In this document: piece after piece, positions 58,495 to 64,000 of the stretch
Layout of the letters: each line of letters begins with the position of its first letter
How positions within the stretch are numbered: the stretch's first letter is position 1
Assembly: GCA_031552235.1 (NCBI GenBank)
Contig: JAVBMR010000002.1
Location: 1 to 64,000 of the forward strand
Length of the DNA stretch: 64,000 nucleotides
Direction of reading: 5' to 3'
DNA from: WRDF01 sp031552235
GTDB lineage: Bacteria; Bacteroidota; Bacteroidia; Bacteroidales; Rikenellaceae
Notes under the pieces: generated by a model
Database searches by the model: none
Seen by the model: only the letters and a program-made list of their open reading frames with translations
Told to the model about the DNA's origin: nothing
Program-made: the position numbers and the translations under genes

Positions 58495-61047
58495 ATGATT
58501 TTATTTCGACGTCTGGTATTTATTGTTACCGTGTCGCTTGCTTTTTTTGGCTGTAAAGACTGGTGGCCTTACGGCAGGGAAGGTGCGACTAAAATTTCCA
58601 AGGGTAGTATATACAAGAACCTTCAGGATAGAGGCGATTACGGACTCTTCCTTCAGGCCCTTGACATTACCGGCTACAAAAAGGCCGTCAACGAGAGCGA
58701 CCTCTTGACGGTGTTCGCCCCCAATAACGCGGCGTTCAGGGACTACATGACGAATGTCCTTGAAGTGAGCAACATGTCCGAAGTGCTCCTGGATGAGGAA
58801 AAGCTGGAGCTACTGACAAGGGTGGTGTCTTATCACATTATCCAATATTCGTGGAGCCTCGACGACTTCATGGGCTTTACCATGAGTTCGGACCCGGAAG
58901 CCGCACGCGGTAAAGGAGAGGTGTATAAGTATAAAACCCTGGCGAGGGAGCCTATGGGTTATTACGAGGACCCGCTCAACCACCGGGAGGTGCAGCTGTA
59001 TAAAAGGGAGAAATACCTGCCCGTATTCACTACAAACCTGTTTAAGAACAAGGGTGTGGCGGATATTGAGGGAGAATACAGGCGTATGTATCCCAACGTC
59101 AACTGGATAGGCAGCGACAATCATCTTTACGTAGGCGATGCGGCCGTGACGGAGCAGGGTATCCCCGCCGATAACGGCTATTTGTATACTATAGATAAAG
59201 TCGCTCTCCCGCAGCCGACCATTTACTCAATGCTCGACGCTACGACGAACGGCGAACTTGCATCGACGCATAAAATCTTCGCGCGTATCATACAGCGCCT
59301 GAACAAGTATACATGGGACAAGTCCCTGTCCGATCAATATGCCCTTCCCGGGGACAGTTTGTTCTACCACTATACATATGCCAACCCGTCTTCTACCGGA
59401 CGCATGCCCGAATTGGCGAGCGAATGGACGTACCATGACGAATTGGGTTCGAACATAGAGCGCTCAATGAGGTGGGCGGTTACAGCGATGATCCCGTCGG
59501 ACGAGGCACTGGAAGCATGGATCAGGACCAATCTCCCCGATTGGGCCCCCATTGCAAAAGACATGAATCAGGTAATCGATGAATTGCCGTACAATACCCT
59601 TTACCATATCGCTATAGCGCATTTCTTCGACAAGCGCGACCTTACGATCCCTACCATGTTGTTTAATAATGGTGTGACCGGCGCGTACAGCGAAAACTTC
59701 AAACCTACGGAAGATCAGGTCGATTATATAAAAATGGCCGCCAACGGTATTGTCTATGGTGTCAATACTGTTAATACCTCGTACGTATTCGACAGGTTTA
59801 CCAGGCCGTTGTTTGCAATAAACAGCGGAGATAAAACATTCCGGATGTTTGCCGAAGGATTCAACAGGGGCGATTTGTACATGACAGTATCCGCAGCGTC
59901 GGAAGATACCCCATATACACTTTTTGTGGTAAGCGACAGTAAGTTGTTGACGCAGTTGGGGCCTACCAGATACAGGATTCAGCCGAATACGTCGGACCCG
60001 ATGCAGATGGACATCCAGAGAGCGTCGAGTTCCAGCGGCTCTTGGGGCAGCTATACCTATGGCAACTACGGTACCTTGGGTGTGACTGACGTGAGCGATG
60101 TTATGAAAATGCACCTGTCTTACGGGCATATCCCTGCGCCGCAGCCTCTGTCGGATGAACAGGTTGCAAACGACGAGCATTATCTCAGGTTCTATAAAAT
60201 GCAAAGGCAGGCTTCGAACGGCGCTTCGCAATACATATACACCCTCGACGGGGAGTTCTATGACGAAGTCGACAACCCGCTCGGGTACAAGGATTCGCCT
60301 AACTCATACGGAGAAGAGGACGGCATAAAATACGGTACGGTTTACGAACTGCAGGAAGTTATCAGGGGGCGCGGTGCCAATGACAATGTAAGTTTGTCGA
60401 TACAGCTTGTCGGCGGATCAAACAGTTCCCAGTCATGGAAACCCGCATATAAGTTCAAGGAACTCTGTAAAAAATGCGGTCTCCTTAATAGTAGTGACCA
60501 GATTGCAGATGGCTGGAATGCCCAGAAAGACTTCATGATGTTCGCGCCGAGCAACGAGGCGATCGCAGCCGCAGAAGCACAGGGACAAGGTGCCGTAATT
60601 CCCTACTACGACCCGGGAGATGACGGAACCGTCGATGTGGAAGTGCAGGCCCAGCGAAAAGCCTTGTTGAAGAGGTGGTGCCAGTTCTATGTTATAGACC
60701 GTTTCCAGAATAATATGGACAATTATGCCCTGCAGGGAATGGATCCTTATCTCGGACAGACAGATGACGCTTATGAATACGTTTGCAGAACAGCATACGA
60801 CTATAAGACCCTTCAGGAAGCTTTATACTGCAAGGTAGGCTGGAATCCTGCGGACCCGCTCCACATGTACCTTCAGAGTAAGGAAGGAGAGGTTGCAAAA
60901 ACCGTTACTTATTGGCCGCTGGATCCGAGCTCATCAGACCAGACAATAAAGTTATTATTACCGGCAATCAGAGGTACATCGGGGATAGTGTTCGTTATCG
61001 ACAAGTGCTTCCCGGCTTCGAGCCTGATCCCAGGTAATGATTTTTAA
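58495..61047 (+). CDS. Outer-membrane lipoprotein with several fasciclin (FAS1) domains
   Basis: An 850-residue lipoprotein: signal MILFRRLVFIVTVSLAFFGC with lipobox FFGC (Cys20). FAS1-like units can be seen at about 35-250 (SIYKNLQDRGDYGLFLQALD; LLTVFAPNNAAFRDYM), 245-465 (PTIYSMLDATTNGELAS; IPSDEALEAWIRTNLPDWAP), a weaker one at about 465-640, and 655-845 (FKELCKKCGLLNSSDQIADG; FMMFAPSNEAIAAAEAQGQG). FAS1 domains mediate adhesion or ligand binding. It lies 21 bases upstream of the SusC-type receptor and probably works with it at the cell surface. Confidence 0.85.
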   Translation: MILFRRLVFIVTVSLAFFGCKDWWPYGREGATKISKGSIYKNLQDRGDYGLFLQALDITGYKKAVNESDLLTVFAPNNAAFRDYMTNVLEVSNMSEVLLDEEKLELLTRVVSYHIIQYSWSLDDFMGFTMSSDPEAARGKGEVYKYKTLAREPMGYYEDPLNHREVQLYKREKYLPVFTTNLFKNKGVADIEGEYRRMYPNVNWIGSDNHLYVGDAAVTEQGIPADNGYLYTIDKVALPQPTIYSMLDATTNGELASTHKIFARIIQRLNKYTWDKSLSDQYALPGDSLFYHYTYANPSSTGRMPELASEWTYHDELGSNIERSMRWAVTAMIPSDEALEAWIRTNLPDWAPIAKDMNQVIDELPYNTLYHIAIAHFFDKRDLTIPTMLFNNGVTGAYSENFKPTEDQVDYIKMAANGIVYGVNTVNTSYVFDRFTRPLFAINSGDKTFRMFAEGFNRGDLYMTVSAASEDTPYTLFVVSDSKLLTQLGPTRYRIQPNTSDPMQMDIQRASSSSGSWGSYTYGNYGTLGVTDVSDVMKMHLSYGHIPAPQPLSDEQVANDEHYLRFYKMQRQASNGASQYIYTLDGEFYDEVDNPLGYKDSPNSYGEEDGIKYGTVYELQEVIRGRGANDNVSLSIQLVGGSNSSQSWKPAYKFKELCKKCGLLNSSDQIADGWNAQKDFMMFAPSNEAIAAAEAQGQGAVIPYYDPGDDGTVDVEVQAQRKALLKRWCQFYVIDRFQNNMDNYALQGMDPYLGQTDDAYEYVCRTAYDYKTLQEALYCKVGWNPADPLHMYLQSKEGEVAKTVTYWPLDPSSSDQTIKLLLPAIRGTSGIVFVIDKCFPASSLIPGNDF

Positions 61048-61068
61048 CCAATCCTTAAATTCGATATA

Positions 61069-64000
61069 ATGAAACATATTTTAACTATAATATCGACAGT
61101 TTTCCTAATACTTTCCCCGTTCGCATTGGCTGCCCAGCAGAGTGAAGGGATTGTGCGGGGTATCGTATCCGACAACATGGGGCCTCTCATGGGTGCTACA
61201 GTTACGTGGGAAAATAAAGACGGACGTACGATCGGCGGTGCTGCGACCGGTCTGGACGGTAGCTTTATGCTTCAGGTACCTAAAGGCGAAACAAACCTTA
61301 CGCTGTCGTTTTCTTTCGTGGGATATGTAACCCAAAAGAAACCGTATACAGGCCAGGCCAGAGTGGATGTAACTCTTACGGAGAGCAAAGGTATCGACAT
61401 CGGTGTCGTGACCGTAACCGCACAGGCTGTGAATGTCGACAGTTTCGGACAGGACAAAACAACTATTGGTTATGCGACAGAAACCATCGACATAGAGCAG
61501 TTCAAGGAAATGGCCGTCGTATCGGTTGAAGATATGCTTATCGGTAAGGTCGCAGGTCTCGACATCATTGGCGACGGCGACCCGGGTTCTATCTCGACTA
61601 TCCGTATCCGCGGTACTTCGTCACTTAACGCGAACAACCAGCCGCTTATCGTCATCGACGGCGTGCCGCAGGATATCACCGTCGACACCGACTTCGACTT
61701 CTCTGACGCAACCGTAGAAAATTTCGGGTCGCTCGTGAATATTTCCCCGAATGATATCCAGGAAATCGAGGTGCTTAAAGATGCTGCCGCGACTGTGTTG
61801 TGGGGCGACAAGGCTGCGAACGGCGTGCTTAATATAAAAACAAAGCAGGGCGGTAACCATACGCCATACTTCAGTGTTTCGGATAAATTCGCGCTTTCGA
61901 TGAAGCCCGAAAAATTCAACCTGCTCAACGGCTCGCAGTATAAGGTGCTTATGCAGGATGCGATGTACAACTACGTGAAAGACGGCAACTATGCTCCGGA
62001 TCGCCTTAATATGCTGAATAATCAGAAAGATATACTTTACGACAAGGCATACAATTACTTTGACGAGTATAACCAGAATACCGATTGGCTCGATCTCGTA
62101 ACACAGGTAGGGTATAATAACGATTTTGATTTTGCTATGTCCGGTGGCGGTGATAAAGTAAAATACCGCTTCTCCCTTGCGTACGGTACATTCGAAAGTA
62201 CGACTGTGGGTTCCGACTATGACAGGATCACGTCGCGCCTTAATGTAGAGTACCGCTTCTCCAGCAAGTTCAGGGTAAATTCGTCGTTCCATTATTCGGA
62301 ATCGACCAAGAACGCCCCCTATGAACGCAAAGTTAATGATGAATGGGAAATAGAACCAGTGAGGTCGATCGCACTCAAGAAAATGCCTAACATGAGCCCG
62401 TGGGTAATTGACACAGAGGGAAATCAGACCGACGAGTACTTCACAGCACCTAACGATCAGGTACTGCAGAGCACCATGCCTAACCCGTTGGCATTGGTCG
62501 AGGAATCTGTGAATCGATTGTACGCAAGGAACATTGGGGCGCAGTTCTCGACACAGTACGACTTGTTCAGAGGATTTACCGCAACCGCAACCGTGTCTTT
62601 TGAAATGTTTACCAACAAGTACAACCTCTTCCTCCCGCAGTCGGCCGTTAACGCCACTTGGTCTGAAAGCCAGTATAACAGGGGCAATGAATCGCTGAAC
62701 AACAACTCCAAAACGTATATCAGTCTTCAGACAAGGTATGTGGTACCGATACGTAATAAAAACCACACGCTTACTTTAACGCTCGGCGAACAGATTTCGG
62801 CAGAAACCGCCAACGCATATTCGTTGACGACTTCGGGTAACGCCGCCCGCGAAGTCAGCCTTCCGGCTGCAGGCGGTAAAGTTACCGGAATGAGCTCTGG
62901 TCAAAATATATACAGGAACATTGGTGTTTACGGATCGGCGACCTATACGCTCAGGGGAAAATATAACCTCACCGCTTCGGCACGCGTTGCCGCGAACTCG
63001 GATAATGCACTTGGATCTAAGTGGGGCAATATTACCCCGGCACTCAACTGGAGATGGAACATTGAAAGAGAACCATGGATGAAGACCGTGGAGTGGGTAA
63101 AAACGCTTAATTTAAAAGGTAGTGTTGGACGTACCCAAAGAAGGCAGGATATGACCAAAGTTACAGGTACATATTCCCAATCGGGTTGGTACGGAAGCGA
63201 AAGCTGGGTGGCGATACAGCCGGAGCAGATACAGCTCTATAATCTCACTCCCGAAATCGTATCTACTTATGATATCTCGGTCGGCGGTGAATTGTTTAAA
63301 GACGGTAAACTTAATTTCGATATCCACTATTATCAGGAGCAGTCCAAGAACCTTACCCAGAAAGACGCAAGGATTCCTTCGAATACAGGTTTCTCGACCC
63401 TGCGCGTTTACAACTCGGGTATGACGCAAAACCGAGGATTCGAGGCCAGCGTAGGTTTCAAAGACATCCTTACGTTCGGCGGTAAAAATGACAGCAAGAA
63501 TAAAGTCCGCATCAGCCTCCAGAATGTCAATGTCGCCCGTAACCGTAACCGTATGGTCGAACTTCCGGACAACATGGAACCGGAAAGATATACGCTTGGT
63601 AACGGTAACGTGGCGAGGAAAGCTATCGCCGGAACACCTGTCGGATCTATATACGGTTTCCAGTTTGACGGTATATATCAGGACTACCCGGAAACGTTCG
63701 CGCGTGACCGTTACGGAAACGTAATTACTGATATCAACGGCAAGAACGTGACAATGAAAATCGGCGGAACCTGGCAGCAAAAAGCAGGCGATGCCAGATA
63801 CCGCGACCAGAACTACGACGGTAACATCAATGAATACGACATCATATACCTCGGTAACTCGTATCCTTCGATAATCGGTGGTGCAACCCTCGTACTCAGA
63901 TGGCGTGACCTCATGTTCAGGACGTCTTTCGCAATGCGTCTGGGACACGACGTTTACAACAAAGCGCGACTCAACTCGGAACAGATGAGCGACGCCAACA
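61069..64000 (+). CDS. SusC/RagA family TonB-dependent outer-membrane receptor (partial, C-terminus beyond window)
   Basis: Open from ATG 61069 to the window end, 977 codons. A signal peptide (MKHILTIISTVFLILSPFAL, cut near AAQQ) is followed by a carboxypeptidase-regulatory-like domain (GIVRGIVSDNMGPLMGATVT; SFVGYVTQKKPY), a TonB-linked transition (VVTVTAQAVNVDSFGQDKTT), the plug (VEDMLIGKVAGLDIIGDGDP; IRIRGTSSLNANNQPLIVID; AATVLWGDKAANGVLNIKTK) and many barrel strands. SusC proteins import glycans or peptides with a surface SusD lipoprotein; here the preceding lipoprotein is of fasciclin type. A SusD gene may follow outside the window. Confidence 0.95.
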   Translation, partial: MKHILTIISTVFLILSPFALAAQQSEGIVRGIVSDNMGPLMGATVTWENKDGRTIGGAATGLDGSFMLQVPKGETNLTLSFSFVGYVTQKKPYTGQARVDVTLTESKGIDIGVVTVTAQAVNVDSFGQDKTTIGYATETIDIEQFKEMAVVSVEDMLIGKVAGLDIIGDGDPGSISTIRIRGTSSLNANNQPLIVIDGVPQDITVDTDFDFSDATVENFGSLVNISPNDIQEIEVLKDAAATVLWGDKAANGVLNIKTKQGGNHTPYFSVSDKFALSMKPEKFNLLNGSQYKVLMQDAMYNYVKDGNYAPDRLNMLNNQKDILYDKAYNYFDEYNQNTDWLDLVTQVGYNNDFDFAMSGGGDKVKYRFSLAYGTFESTTVGSDYDRITSRLNVEYRFSSKFRVNSSFHYSESTKNAPYERKVNDEWEIEPVRSIALKKMPNMSPWVIDTEGNQTDEYFTAPNDQVLQSTMPNPLALVEESVNRLYARNIGAQFSTQYDLFRGFTATATVSFEMFTNKYNLFLPQSAVNATWSESQYNRGNESLNNNSKTYISLQTRYVVPIRNKNHTLTLTLGEQISAETANAYSLTTSGNAAREVSLPAAGGKVTGMSSGQNIYRNIGVYGSATYTLRGKYNLTASARVAANSDNALGSKWGNITPALNWRWNIEREPWMKTVEWVKTLNLKGSVGRTQRRQDMTKVTGTYSQSGWYGSESWVAIQPEQIQLYNLTPEIVSTYDISVGGELFKDGKLNFDIHYYQEQSKNLTQKDARIPSNTGFSTLRVYNSGMTQNRGFEASVGFKDILTFGGKNDSKNKVRISLQNVNVARNRNRMVELPDNMEPERYTLGNGNVARKAIAGTPVGSIYGFQFDGIYQDYPETFARDRYGNVITDINGKNVTMKIGGTWQQKAGDARYRDQNYDGNINEYDIIYLGNSYPSIIGGATLVLRWRDLMFRTSFAMRLGHDVYNKARLNSEQMSDAN

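Noticed and set aside
1..64000. CRISPR arrays, tRNA or rRNA genes, prophage or transposase genes
   Set aside because: None seen: the repeats present are not regularly spaced short direct repeats, no cloverleaf with a T-loop was found in the gaps, and no transposase or integrase motif appears in any frame.

Overview
The window is a chromosomal segment of a member of Bacteroidota (Bacteroidetes), most likely a gut Bacteroidales of the Alistipes/Rikenellaceae type; the genus is inference. The phylum call rests on promoters of the TTTG / TAnnTTTG type with little Shine-Dalgarno signal, families typical of the phylum (GldE-like, DUF4270, DUF3098, the N-terminal-only starch synthase, glycine-lipid acyltransferases, a SusC-type receptor), and a dcw cluster without murF or ddl.

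Layout. 1-1187: tail of a membrane protein, then about 1 kb of repeats. 1188-13915: polyprenyl synthetase (minus), then yfhO, ftsX, DUF3098, uppP, truB, queA, glgA-like, DUF4270 and topA (plus). 14003-19380 (minus): an orphan secreted protein and the two acyltransferases of glycine-lipid synthesis (GlsA/GlsB type), which are separated by an A+T-rich block of three accessory genes arranged like cassettes between related spacer elements. 19495-36208: the dcw division and wall cluster (rsmH, ftsL-like, ftsI, murE, mraY, murD, ftsW, murG, murC, ftsQ, ftsA, ftsZ), with hairpin repeats in many gene junctions and a decayed small gene between rsmH and ftsL. 36363-38594: gldE-like and a phosphopantetheinyl transferase. 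38830-47151: the histidine operon (hisG D C B H, a DUF4870 gene, hisA F IE), preceded by what reads as a complete attenuator: a 17-residue leader peptide with five consecutive His codons, an antiterminator and a terminator. 47374-57912: typA, aroB, a GDSL hydrolase, a lipocalin, rplU-rpmA, DUF4286, a GH31-like glycosidase, cysQ, a GT9 glycosyltransferase, two small accessory genes and an SDR. 58495-64000: a fasciclin-repeat lipoprotein followed by a SusC/RagA TonB-dependent receptor that runs off the window.

Envelope synthesis dominates: polyprenyl and undecaprenyl carriers, peptidoglycan precursors (MurE carries the DNPR motif expected for diaminopimelate), the divisome and outer-membrane lipids and proteins. 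The most notable signals are the his attenuator, the cassette-like block splitting the glycine-lipid genes, and several families of intergenic inverted-repeat elements, one of which shares its ends with the borders of that block.

No tRNA, rRNA, CRISPR array, transposase or integrase was seen.
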